Positions 7,963 through 15,439 of a stretch of 21,716 bases of DNA are shown here, piece by piece. Every line of letters begins with the position of its first letter. Position 1 is the stretch's first letter. Below the pieces are notes generated by a model that was not told the DNA's origin, did not search any database, and saw only the letters and a program-made list of their open reading frames with translations. A program made the translations under genes and the position numbers. Where the stretch lies: assembly GCA_021827885.1 (NCBI GenBank), contig JAKAUD010000058.1, positions 1 through 21,716 of the forward strand, in the 5' to 3' direction. The DNA comes from Thermoplasmata archaeon (GTDB lineage Archaea > Thermoplasmatota > Thermoplasmata > Thermoplasmatales > Thermoplasmataceae).

Positions 7963-9344
7963 ACGACGGGCTTCCTGAAATCAAGATCATGTTGCATTCT
8001 ATTTATGTTCACAAGAGTTGCCTCGTCGGTCTCGAAGCGAAAACCAGATTTTGAATATATAACAAGGATATCCTTTCTGTCATTTTTTTTCCATGGAAAA
8101 TCTGAAGTCTTTCGAATCAGCGAAGTTAGATCATCTCTTTCAACAGGCTTATCTGACCAGACTGCTGACATAAAATAAACCTTTGAATCCTCGTTGCTGA
8201 CCGCAACACCATCTATTTCGATGCCCCTGTTCCACCATTGGCCGATAATTGTTTTATGGTTGTAATTTACACCTGATATCATCGATAGGTGTTGCAGGGC
8301 AATTTCAGAGAATACCGGGGCAACAAAATCATTTAATCCCAACATGATGGAAGATACTGTAGTTTCGTAGTTTCCGAGCAGTAGATCGTTCCTGTATTGT
8401 GAAACGAATTTGAACCAGAACCTGTTGAAATTATCTTCTATGAAATATTTGAAATTTCTTCCATGCACAGAATCAAGTACCGGTCTCTTCTTTTCGATCA
8501 GACCATTGGGATACAATACCTTCGATATTATATTCGATACCTCTTCCCTTTCTCCACCCATGGATTTTGCGATTTCCTCGGCTGTAAATATTCCCTTTGA
8601 TATCATTTCCAGAATGGATTTAGCTTTGTTCATATATTTACCCATGTCGCTTATCCTTTTCAGTGGCAGGTCAAAGAGATAGCCCCATGGCTGCAGCGTC
8701 TCACTTTTAATTCTATCCATCAGGGATCCTTCCCCAGAAATTCTCGATAATGTTAGTGGATATTTTCCAAACACGGCGTAGGTTGCAACAGCATCTTTTG
8801 GAAGAAAACCTGCCATTAAGGGAAGGCTGTCTTTGTACTGGATATAGCTTAGATTGATGACCAGGTCTGGAAGAACACTATCAGGCTTATCCCTTCTTGA
8901 AATCGAATCAAAAACGCTTGAGATGGGCGAGATGAGCACTATCATAAGATTAGCCGATACATTCAGCCCAAGCCACCACATCCTGAAGTCATGTATAAAT
9001 GAAGGCTCAAATCTCTGTACAAAATCGAATTCATCTATAACAACAAGAAGCCTGCTTAAAACTGCCATCTCCTGGAAGACAAGAAATAGATCCCTTGGGG
9101 TTTCAGGTTCCTGGCGGTTAATATTACTGTCATATCTTTTAACCTGGATCCACAAATTATGGACCAGGTCTCTCTGGTTATATCCAGTAGGCACCAGGTA
9201 GATATATCTCGTTTGTGGTATAATCTGTTTAAGGAGTTCAGTTTTTCCAGAACCATGCGGACCGAAAACTATTACCAGTTGTTTGTCGCCCCTTGCATAA
9301 ATCTGCTTTAACCTGGAAATCTCATTTAATCTGTTCAGGAACAT
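7959..9344 (-). CDS. Archaeal AAA-family ATPase with winged helix and DUF234-like C-terminal domain
   Basis: A STAND/AAA-like NTPase of the archaeal ATPase family; members often sit in variable genomic regions and their roles are poorly known. Counting from the preferred start, Walker A is GPHGSGKT (28-35) and Walker B is LLVVIDEFD (99-107). A winged helix (about 243-290) includes FTAEEIAKSMGGEREEV. The C-terminal third is DUF234-like, with WWNRG followed by IEIDGVAV (375-382). In relatives this region resembles a PD-(D/E)XK nuclease, with Glu-Xaa-Lys before the Trp of the next strand; here the equivalent reads SAVW, so both residues appear lost. The start at 9344 (MFLNR) matches how family members begin and gives 461 residues. 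An upstream in-frame ATG at 9377 would add 11 residues (MIFSLRIVYYQ) without family support. The gene is monocistronic. Confidence 0.82.
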   Translation of the reverse strand: MFLNRLNEISRLKQIYARGDKQLVIVFGPHGSGKTELLKQIIPQTRYIYLVPTGYNQRDLVHNLWIQVKRYDSNINRQEPETPRDLFLVFQEMAVLSRLLVVIDEFDFVQRFEPSFIHDFRMWWLGLNVSANLMIVLISPISSVFDSISRRDKPDSVLPDLVINLSYIQYKDSLPLMAGFLPKDAVATYAVFGKYPLTLSRISGEGSLMDRIKSETLQPWGYLFDLPLKRISDMGKYMNKAKSILEMISKGIFTAEEIAKSMGGEREEVSNIISKVLYPNGLIEKKRPVLDSVHGRNFKYFIEDNFNRFWFKFVSQYRNDLLLGNYETTVSSIMLGLNDFVAPVFSEIALQHLSMISGVNYNHKTIIGQWWNRGIEIDGVAVSNEDSKVYFMSAVWSDKPVERDDLTSLIRKTSDFPWKKNDRKDILVIYSKSGFRFETDEATLVNINRMQHDLDFRKPVV

Positions 9345-9606
9345 CTGATAATATACAATGCGCAAAGAGAATATCATACTTTCGATGAATCCCGGCTTTC
9401 GAAAAATTTCAAATGCCAGATGAGAAAAAGATAATTTCGAAACTGTAACCTATTGGAATTTTGTATAATATTCGTGGAAAAAATGAAAAAGTATGTTAAG
9501 ACTATTTTTTAAAATTTCTGTTCAAAATAAAGCATTTTGACTGCATTTTGAATCTCCGAATGAGCATTAATAGAAGTCAAATCTTGCGACGAATAAGTCG
9601 GTGGAA

Positions 9607-10572
9607 TTATTTTACTGAGTATACCTTCCTTCTCATATCGTGCAGATCCGGCCTCTCATGGATCCTACCGTCAGCAATCAGGTTACCAATCGCATTCTGG
9701 ACAGTCCGTCTTGACAAGCCCGTAATACCTGCTATCCTCCCCTGATCCATAGGCCCGTTTTGCTGTAAAAGAAAAAGTATAAATTTTGATGCGGGTCCTC
9801 CAGTAGTTTCGTCTGAGCCAGTGCTGATACCGAATGTATCACCGCGAAGACCAAGCCTCTGACTTGCCAGGGCAAATGCGCTTGACATAGATACATTCCC
9901 AAGGTTTATTTTTGCACCAAGACGGATCACAAGTTCAGCCTGTTGCACTTCATCAGGAGCCTCAAACATCACTTCAGAAAGATCAATATTCCTTAATATT
10001 TCCTCAACCCAGTCCCATTTTATGTTTCCATTCATGTCATAGATCTCGACTCCTCTCCCGGTTTCTCTACCCTCTATTATAATAACATTCGGATCAAGAT
10101 CTTTTGCTGCCTGTATCCTTTCAACTGTTTCGTCCAAAGATAACTGGTTTTTAGTATTCTTGCGACCAACTTCCACAACAAGGTGCATATCACTTGATCT
10201 TGCGAAGTCACGTATTTCTGATTTAGTTCCAAGTGGCAAATCGAGAACCCCCTCACTCATTTCTATTGTATCGAAGCCAGCTTCCCTTATCTTATGAAGT
10301 GCCTCTTTTAACCTTCCTTTTGAGAAAGCTATTTCCAGCAGGGTACCACCGTTACTCACAGCAAAACCTGATTGTTTATAATCAGAAATCCTCCGACCAA
10401 GGAACTTTTCGTCGCAAAGTAGAGACAGACCCCAGCCTATTTTGACGGTAGTAACAAATTTATTGCTCAGGTTCAGCAGTGTCGATGGGTCAGTGCCCAT
10501 TCTATCCATAATCATTGTCTTTCCAATTTCCGTCTTTGCGAGCTCTCCAACCTTCTCCAGGAAAAAACTCAT
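9607..10572 (-). CDS. Phosphosulfolactate synthase (ComA) family protein fused to a C-terminal winged helix
   Basis: ComA adds sulfite to phosphoenolpyruvate to make (R)-2-phospho-3-sulfolactate, the first step of coenzyme M synthesis in methanogens. Residues 1 to about 255 are a full ComA-like TIM barrel: KIGWG, GGTLLEIAFSKGRL, EVGRKN (134-139), IIEGRE (165-170) with following GIYD-like EIYDMNGNIK, EAPDEVQQ and LGLRGDTFG. Residues of about 262-321 form a winged helix (QQNGPMDQGRIAGITGLSRR onward) that standard ComA of about 250 residues lacks. Start choice: the ATG at 10572 has a TATA-like box about 23 bases upstream, whereas the upstream ATG at 10641 lies beyond that promoter and adds a Cys-rich, non-family leader. 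It is divergent from the sulfate-reduction genes that make sulfite. The family call is firm. The true product is uncertain, since no methanogenesis genes are visible. Confidence 0.85.
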   Translation of the reverse strand: MSFFLEKVGELAKTEIGKTMIMDRMGTDPSTLLNLSNKFVTTVKIGWGLSLLCDEKFLGRRISDYKQSGFAVSNGGTLLEIAFSKGRLKEALHKIREAGFDTIEMSEGVLDLPLGTKSEIRDFARSSDMHLVVEVGRKNTKNQLSLDETVERIQAAKDLDPNVIIIEGRETGRGVEIYDMNGNIKWDWVEEILRNIDLSEVMFEAPDEVQQAELVIRLGAKINLGNVSMSSAFALASQRLGLRGDTFGISTGSDETTGGPASKFILFLLQQNGPMDQGRIAGITGLSRRTVQNAIGNLIADGRIHERPDLHDMRRKVYSVK

Positions 10573-10590
10573 GACATCGATACTGTAAAC

Positions 10591-10599
10591 TAATATACA
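10591..10599 (-). promoter_or_regulatory. TATA-like box of the ComA-winged-helix gene
   Basis: The minus strand reads TGTATATTA, centred about 23 bases before the ATG at 10572. It decides the start codon in favour of 10572 over the upstream in-frame ATG at 10641. Confidence 0.5.
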
Positions 10600-10627
10600 T
10601 ACATTATGTCTATTAATCAACTTCTTG

Positions 10628-10660
10628 CACATATACTGCATATAATTTGCCTAATATGTG
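10628..10660. repeat. Perfect inverted repeat in the divergent sulfur-gene intergenic region
   Basis: CACATAT (10628-10634) and ATATGTG (10654-10660) form a perfect 7-base inverted repeat with a 19-base spacer. It lies between the two divergent TATA-like boxes, where an operator shared by both genes could sit. The region is A/T-rich, so chance cannot be excluded. Confidence 0.3.
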
Positions 10661-10684
10661 TCTTTGATAAACTAAAGATGCATG

Positions 10685-10692
10685 TTATTTAT
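10685..10692 (+). promoter_or_regulatory. TATA-like box of the APS reductase operon
   Basis: TTATTTAT centred about 23 bases before the ATG at 10711, consistent with a leaderless or near-leaderless transcript covering the APS reductase and ATP sulfurylase genes. Confidence 0.45.
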
Positions 10693-10710
10693 CAGGGATA
10701 AGGCAGGAAT

Positions 10711-11391
10711 ATGATAGACGAAAAAACGGCACAGCTGGAAGAGTTATTAAGAGAAGTAAAGGATTCATACGGTAACAGACTGGTGCAGGTAAGCAGCTTT
10801 GGTGCTGAGGACATGGTGATCTCTCATGCGGCCTTGATTAACTCGATCCAGATTCCAATAATATCCATGGATACTGGAAGGTTGCATGAGGAGACGCACA
10901 ATTTTATACAGCGTGTTGGATCCATTTATGGACTAAAAGCCAGGATAGTCTTCCCCGATTCTCAGGAACTGGAAAAATTGATGTTCAACAAGGGAACCAA
11001 CTCCTTCTATTCTTCAGTGGAGAACCGGGAAGAATGCTGCATAATAAGAAAAGTCCATCCATTAAACAGGTCACTTGCGGGATATGACGCATGGATTTCA
11101 GGCATAAGGGCAGACCAGACAGTTAACCGGAAGAATTCGTCGTTAATTGAGAAGAATTTTGACTCTAGTGGCAGAACAAAGATCAATCCCCTGCTATCGT
11201 GGTCCAGATCTGATGTATGGGAGTACATAGAAAAAAACAAAGTGATTTATAACGAACTGTATGACAGGGGATTTGCCAGCATTGGATGTTCACCATGCAC
11301 AAGGCCTGTTAAAGAAGGCGAATCCGAAAGGGATGGAAGATGGTGGTGGGAAAACGGCCAGAAAGAATGCGGTATCAATGTGAGGAAATAA
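10711..11391 (+). CDS. cysH: Assimilatory adenylyl-sulfate (APS) reductase, CysH family
   Basis: Reduces activated sulfate to sulfite plus AMP. The nucleotide-binding PP-loop is SSFGAEDMV (28-36), followed by MDTGRLHEET (53-62) in the form typical of APS reductases. Cys109-Cys110 (EECCIIRKVHPL) and Cys193-x2-Cys196 (GCSPCTRP) make the CC...CxxC set that binds a 4Fe-4S cluster in the APS-using branch; enzymes specific for PAPS lack these four cysteines. The catalytic Cys220 is in KECGIN near the C-terminus. Length (226) is normal, if compact. The ATP sulfurylase gene starts two bases after its stop, so the two enzymes act in series: sulfate to APS to sulfite. The cluster-type cysteines argue for APS as substrate, and no APS kinase gene is in the window. 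Confidence 0.93.
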   Translation: MIDEKTAQLEELLREVKDSYGNRLVQVSSFGAEDMVISHAALINSIQIPIISMDTGRLHEETHNFIQRVGSIYGLKARIVFPDSQELEKLMFNKGTNSFYSSVENREECCIIRKVHPLNRSLAGYDAWISGIRADQTVNRKNSSLIEKNFDSSGRTKINPLLSWSRSDVWEYIEKNKVIYNELYDRGFASIGCSPCTRPVKEGESERDGRWWWENGQKECGINVRK

Positions 11392-11393
11392 GA

Positions 11394-12509
11394 ATGACAA
11401 ACAAACCGCATGGGGGGAAACTGATCAACAGGCTGACCGGTAAGCTCCCGGACTGTAGTTCGGTACTGGATATATCAACACAGAACGCATTGGATCTTGC
11501 AAGAATTGCAGACGGCAGCTATTCCCCCCTGACAGGTTTCATGAATTCCGATGAGCTGCGGAGTGTTACTGAAAATATGGAGCTCCCGGGAGGTGAAATA
11601 TGGCCGATGCCTATCATCCTTCAGGTAAACGGCAGCTACTCTTTTTCTGCTGGAGACAGAATTGCTTTAAGGTATAATGGGGAGAAAGTTGGCTGCATCG
11701 ATGTTTCTGAAGTATTCAATGCAGATATGAAGCAAGTACTTCTGAAAACATATGGAACAATAGATCCTGCCCACCCAAACGTTAACCAGACTGTGAGGCA
11801 GGGAAGAAGAATTATCGGAGGAAATATTTTAGCCTTGAAGAAGGAGGAAACAGCCGAGTCAACAGGTCCAGAAGCCATAAGAAAAGTATTCAGGGAGAGG
11901 AAGTGGCAGACAATAGCTGCATATCAGACCCGGAATCCACCACATATGGCCCACGAGTATATTCAGAGGCTGGCAATGGAACTGACAGACGGCCTGTTTA
12001 TCAATCCTGTAGTTGGTGAACTGAAGACAGATGATTTCAGTCAGGATGATATCATGGGCGCATACAGACTGTTTGTATCGAAGTATTATCCCGACAACAA
12101 GGTAGTCCTGAGTCCATTAATGATTTCAATGAGGTATGCAGGACCGAAGGCTGCACTCTTTTTAGCGATAGTCAGGAAGAATTATGGATGCACTCATTTC
12201 ATCATCGGCAGAGATATGGCTGGTGCCGGTTCTTTCTATTCTCCCTATGCCGCTCAGGAGATGCTTGAAAAATTTGACATAGGCTTGCAGGTATTAAAAA
12301 TCAGGGAGGTCTTCTTTTGCCGGAAGTGCAAATGCATGGCAACCGAAAACACCTGCGGCCACACCACAAGCAATAGAGAAAACATGAGCATGACAGAAAT
12401 TAGAAACAGGATAAAATCAGGAATTTCCGTTCCAGAGGCAATGATGCGCCCCGATATCACGGAGTTGCTTTCGTCAAGGGACTCAAATCAGCCTTTTGTG
12501 GAAATGTGA
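11394..12509 (+). CDS. sat: Sulfate adenylyltransferase (ATP sulfurylase)
   Basis: Makes APS and pyrophosphate from ATP and sulfate. The ATP-binding motif QTRNPPHMAHE is at residues 178-188. The second motif reads GRDMAGAG (272-279), where the family usually has GRDHAG, so the His is replaced by Met. The C-terminal part has Cys309-x2-Cys312, Cys314, Cys321 and His323, close to the zinc site (CxxC-x8-C-x3-H) of bacterial and archaeal ATP sulfurylases. At 371 residues it is a single-domain enzyme with no fused APS kinase. The ATG at 11394 is chosen because it sits two bases after the APS reductase stop, with GAGG eight bases upstream. The frame is open back to 11340, but that part lies inside the APS reductase gene and adds 18 non-family residues. 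Confidence 0.93.
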   Translation: MTNKPHGGKLINRLTGKLPDCSSVLDISTQNALDLARIADGSYSPLTGFMNSDELRSVTENMELPGGEIWPMPIILQVNGSYSFSAGDRIALRYNGEKVGCIDVSEVFNADMKQVLLKTYGTIDPAHPNVNQTVRQGRRIIGGNILALKKEETAESTGPEAIRKVFRERKWQTIAAYQTRNPPHMAHEYIQRLAMELTDGLFINPVVGELKTDDFSQDDIMGAYRLFVSKYYPDNKVVLSPLMISMRYAGPKAALFLAIVRKNYGCTHFIIGRDMAGAGSFYSPYAAQEMLEKFDIGLQVLKIREVFFCRKCKCMATENTCGHTTSNRENMSMTEIRNRIKSGISVPEAMMRPDITELLSSRDSNQPFVEM

Positions 12510-12566
12510 TACGGACCAGATTATGCACAGTTCCATACTGGTAATCTATTAAGGGAAATACTGGCC

Positions 12567-13559
12567 TCAGTCACCAACGTATATTATTGAAGAGCCCGTA
12601 AAATCAAACCCGAATTTTTCTTCCCTTAGTTCCTTCATCTTATTCACTATGTTCTCTCTTTTATCTGGGTCAACGACCAGAAGGAGAAAACCACCACCGC
12701 CAGCGCCCACCAGTTTACCGCCATATGCACCTGCTTCCCTGGCTCTTGAATATAGTTCAGATATCACATGATCTGTGATGCCGTCAGCAAGCGACGACTT
12801 AAGTTTCCAGTTCAGGTCCATTAATCTCCCGGCTTCCTCAATGTCTCCCCTGTTGAGGATTGCAGGAAACTCGCTGGCAATATCCCTCATCTTCTGGTAT
12901 GTCTCAATTTTTTCCTTCATGTTAAGGGACTGTTTCTTGTGTATCTCGACAGAGGATCTTGTTTTTCCGGTGAACAACAACAGGAGGCTTTCCTGCAGTT
13001 TCCTGATATTGCTTTCATGCATTATGACAGGTTTTACAGTTACACTCTCATCCTGGTTGAAGATAAACGACTTGATCCCACCAAATGCCGATATGTACTG
13101 ATCCTGTTTTCCTCCTGCTTCTTTCAGAATTTCCCGTTCTATCTTCACAGCCTCTTCTGCGAGCCTTCTGGCCGATGCAAACTCCCCAATATATGCATGC
13201 AGTGCATTCAGGAGACTTACAAGAAAAGTACTGCTCGATCCAAGGCCAGTTCCCTGTGATGGTATATCAGATATGCTGACTATCTCTATTCCACCATCTA
13301 TGTTCAGGAGCTTGAGAGCTTCCCGGACAGTTGGATGGCGGATCTTGTCAATAGAATCGACTATTTCCGTCTGTGAATAGCTTACCCTTATATGCGAATC
13401 AAATTTTTTATTGACCAGTACGAAAATGTACTTGTTGATGGCAGCAGATACGCATATTCCCGGGCCATGGTTTCGATAAAAATCTGCAATGTCAGTGCCG
13501 CCGCCTACGAATGTGATTCTTAACGGCGATCTGGCCATAAACATTGAATTTCCGCTCAT
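12567..13559 (-). CDS. GHMP-family sugar kinase (heptose-7-phosphate kinase-like)
   Basis: Phosphorylates a sugar or sugar phosphate with ATP. The N-terminal RSPLRITFVGGGTDIADF (10-27) is characteristic of the D-glycero-D-manno-heptose 7-phosphate kinase (HddA) and fucokinase-like branch. The glycine-rich ATP loop is PSQGTGLGSSST (100-111), GGKQDQY (149-155) carries the expected catalytic Asp, and motif 3 is GKLVGAGGGGF near the C-terminus. At 330 residues it has normal length. The ATG overlaps the epimerase stop (ATGA), so translation is probably coupled. With an NAD-dependent epimerase upstream it likely supplies an activated sugar for surface glycans or protein glycosylation. The exact sugar cannot be told. 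Met8 (MARSPLRI) is an alternative start. Confidence 0.85.
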   Translation of the reverse strand: MSGNSMFMARSPLRITFVGGGTDIADFYRNHGPGICVSAAINKYIFVLVNKKFDSHIRVSYSQTEIVDSIDKIRHPTVREALKLLNIDGGIEIVSISDIPSQGTGLGSSSTFLVSLLNALHAYIGEFASARRLAEEAVKIEREILKEAGGKQDQYISAFGGIKSFIFNQDESVTVKPVIMHESNIRKLQESLLLLFTGKTRSSVEIHKKQSLNMKEKIETYQKMRDIASEFPAILNRGDIEEAGRLMDLNWKLKSSLADGITDHVISELYSRAREAGAYGGKLVGAGGGGFLLLVVDPDKRENIVNKMKELREEKFGFDFTGSSIIYVGD

Positions 13560-14470
13560 TTCACACCATAATATCTCTTTAATTTTTCCAGGCCCTCGTC
13601 CAGTGTGACGGTTGCCCTGAAACCAAGTTTCTCATGAGCCTTCTCTGTGTCTGCCAGGGTCTCCATCACATAGTTCTTTACTGGCATCTTGATATAGCTG
13701 GGTTTTATTGATTTTCCAAGCATCCTATTTATTTTATCAACCAGTTCGTTCAATGAATAATTAATCCCTGATCCAACATTGTAAACTTCGTAGCCTTTCG
13801 AACTGGTCGATCTTATGAGTGCATCAACCACATCAGTAACAAAGACGAAATCCCGTCTCTGCTCTCCGTTCCCATATATAACAGGCTGCCTTTCTGCTAT
13901 TATATCTTTCAAGAATTGCGTTGCGAGGTTTGCATAACCGCCCTTCGCATCCTCGTGATAACCGTAAACGGAAAAAAACCTCATGGCTGAAATATTCATT
14001 CCATAGAGATTATTATATAACTGTGATACCCTTTCTGCTCCTATCCTCCCCTCAGTGTAGAAATCAGTTACATTGGGGATTATATTTTCCCTGTGGGGTG
14101 GCTTTACACCATTATATATTGAAGACGTCGACGAGAAGACAACGCCGCTGTCATTCTTTCTGGCGTATTCGAGAACAGAGATCATTCCATCTATTACATC
14201 AGCAACTCTGTGGGGGTTTTCCCTGTACATTGGGGAGGCCGAATAGAAACCCAGGTGGAAAACAAAATCTGCCTTCTCATTTATTTTTACAATGTCTCTG
14301 GCATCGCCGTTTATAAAATTAACCCCTTTGCCTGCATTATCGAGGTTTTTCCTTGAACCCGTGTGAAGGTTATCCAGGACTGTTACTTTATTATCTTTGG
14401 AAAGGAACTCTACAAGATTACTTCCAATGAATCCGGCCCCACCAGTTACTACAATATTTTTACCTTTCAT
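13556..14470 (-). CDS. NAD-dependent nucleotide-sugar epimerase/dehydratase (extended SDR)
   Basis: Rossmann-fold enzyme acting on a nucleotide sugar, of the UDP-glucose 4-epimerase-like group. The NAD loop is TGGAGFIGSN (9-18), Asp33 at the end of the second strand should bind the NAD ribose, and HLGFYSASP is the usual HLAA-type segment. The Ser/Thr of catalysis lies in SSTSSIY (113-119). In the YxxxK motif, Tyr138 is present but the Lys position is Arg142 (YTEGR), which is uncommon. RFFSVYG (the RxxNVYG segment) and FVFVTDVVDA are typical. It starts its transcription unit: a TATA-like box lies 27 bases before the ATG, and the sugar-kinase gene overlaps by 4 bases. The exact substrate is unknown. 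Confidence 0.87.
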   Translation of the reverse strand: MKGKNIVVTGGAGFIGSNLVEFLSKDNKVTVLDNLHTGSRKNLDNAGKGVNFINGDARDIVKINEKADFVFHLGFYSASPMYRENPHRVADVIDGMISVLEYARKNDSGVVFSSTSSIYNGVKPPHRENIIPNVTDFYTEGRIGAERVSQLYNNLYGMNISAMRFFSVYGYHEDAKGGYANLATQFLKDIIAERQPVIYGNGEQRRDFVFVTDVVDALIRSTSSKGYEVYNVGSGINYSLNELVDKINRMLGKSIKPSYIKMPVKNYVMETLADTEKAHEKLGFRATVTLDEGLEKLKRYYGVK

Positions 14471-14493
14471 TGCGTCAGGGAATAGTAAATTGG

Positions 14494-14501
14494 ATATAAA
14501 T
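14494..14501 (-). promoter_or_regulatory. TATA-like box of the epimerase-kinase operon
   Basis: The minus strand reads ATTTATAT, centred 27 bases before the ATG at 14470 and within the short gap after the cyclophilin stop. It suggests that the two sugar genes have their own leaderless transcript. Confidence 0.5.
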
Positions 14502-14517
14502 TTCCTCAGTTCATCAA

Positions 14518-14979
14518 TTATGGTTTTTCAATTAAAATTTTATTGATTACAACCTTGCTTAACGGCCTGTCCTGGGAGTCTGTCTTGATTTTGCTTATCT
14601 TATCAACAATTTCCATTCCGCTGCTTACCTTTCCGAATACAGGATGCTTCTTATCCAGGTAATTATTGTTCACAACGTTTATGAAAAACTGGCTACCGCC
14701 TGTATTAGGGCCGGCATTTGCCATGGAGATTGTTCCCCTGTCATTCCTGTTATTCTTTGTAAATTCATCCTTTATAACATACCCGGGACCACCAGTTCCA
14801 GTCCCAGTTGGGTCGCCACCCTGAATCATGAAATCCTTGATCACACGGTGAAAGATCACGCCGTTATAGAAACCCTTCTCGGCAAGCTTAATAAAATTTC
14901 CTGCAGTCACCGGCATCTCCTTGTCGAAAAGATCTACAACGAATTCACCCTGGTTTGTCTGAAAACGAGCTTTTGTCAT
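14518..14979 (-). CDS. Peptidyl-prolyl cis-trans isomerase, cyclophilin type
   Basis: Speeds proline isomerisation during protein folding; with no signal peptide it should act in the cytoplasm. Motifs: [19 protein letters not shown] with the catalytic Arg, [19 protein letters not shown] in the core, and KHPVFGKV. The Trp that binds cyclosporin in human CypA (WLDGKHVVFG) appears absent, as in many prokaryotic cyclophilins (here [10 protein letters not shown]). The start is the ATG at 14979 (MTKARFQT, 153 residues). The TATA-like box at 15001-15010 is centred 26 bases before it, while the upstream TTG at 14994 would lie too close to that box. It stands between the DUF1634 and epimerase genes and has its own promoter. 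Confidence 0.93.
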   Translation of the reverse strand: MTKARFQTNQGEFVVDLFDKEMPVTAGNFIKLAEKGFYNGVIFHRVIKDFMIQGGDPTGTGTGGPGYVIKDEFTKNNRNDRGTISMANAGPNTGGSQFFINVVNNNYLDKKHPVFGKVSSGMEIVDKISKIKTDSQDRPLSKVVINKILIEKP

Positions 14980-15000
14980 ATTACCAGTAGCCAAAATCCG

Positions 15001-15010
15001 GATAAAATAT
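15001..15010 (-). promoter_or_regulatory. TATA-like box of the cyclophilin gene
   Basis: The minus strand reads ATATTTTATC, centred 26 bases before the ATG at 14979. It supports the ATG over the upstream TTG at 14994. Confidence 0.55.
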
Positions 15011-15040
15011 TTTAGTTAGGAATTTGCACCCGTTCCTGTA

Positions 15041-15439
15041 TCAGGACACGAATCTTGGAATTACAAAAATTGCCAGAAGCAGATTGAATAATACGATTGC
15101 ATCCAGAAGAGTGTAAAGCTTGTTCCTCTCGTGCGCAAAAGTAATAAGAGCATCTATAAGCACGGTCACAGGGGTGAAAATCAGCACCCACAATCCGACA
15201 GATATGAAGAATAATCCATCAAGACCAATCAGGCCTTTCAGAAAATCACCCGGGAAAAGGATCTTTGAATTCACTGTAGCAGATGGGTTATGATAGTTGG
15301 CAACATAACTCAGTGAATACCCATCTCCACCACCCTTTATAAAAAGAAGAATCACGCCGGTTATGGTTAGCGAAACGCTTACTAATACGCCTGCCTTGAG
15401 AATCAGGCTAGTAATGTCACTCTGCTCTAGTTTTGGCAT
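15041..15439 (-). CDS. DUF1634 family membrane protein, partner of the TauE/SafE transporter
   Basis: A protein of 132 residues with about three membrane helices (about residues 13-34, 68-90 and 103-130) and a soluble loop between the first two. It matches the DUF1634 pattern, a family of unknown function that typically follows TauE/SafE genes. The start at 15439 (MPKLEQSD) is favoured because GAGGAGG lies four bases before this ATG, one of the few clear Shine-Dalgarno sequences in the window. The frame is open 14 codons further up (to 15481), inside the TauE gene, without such a site. With this start it overlaps the TauE gene by 23 bases, so the two are probably translated together and may form a complex. 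Confidence 0.75.
   Translation of the reverse strand: MPKLEQSDITSLILKAGVLVSVSLTITGVILLFIKGGGDGYSLSYVANYHNPSATVNSKILFPGDFLKGLIGLDGLFFISVGLWVLIFTPVTVLIDALITFAHERNKLYTLLDAIVLFNLLLAIFVIPRFVS

Noticed and set aside
9607..10572. ComA homologue as a sign of a methanogen
   Set aside because: No methanogenesis gene is present, and the neighbours (Rieske/cytochrome b, sulfate reduction) point to a respiratory Thermoplasmata-like archaeon; ComA homologues occur outside methanogens.
10573..10641. Upstream in-frame ATG at 10641 as the start of the ComA-like gene
   Set aside because: It lies upstream of the TATA-like box that suits the ATG at 10572, and the added 23 residues (with two Cys) have no counterpart in ComA proteins.
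11340..11393. N-terminal extension of ATP sulfurylase into the APS reductase gene
   Set aside because: The 18 extra residues are out-of-frame translation of the APS reductase C-terminus and do not resemble the family N-terminus.
13921..14316. 131-residue plus-strand frame inside the epimerase gene
   Set aside because: The epimerase motifs on the minus strand explain this DNA; the plus-strand frame is rich in Arg, His, Gln and Ser without recognisable structure.
14980..14994. TTG at 14994 as the cyclophilin start
   Set aside because: The TATA-like box is centred only about 12 bases upstream of it, while it is 26 bases upstream of the ATG at 14979.
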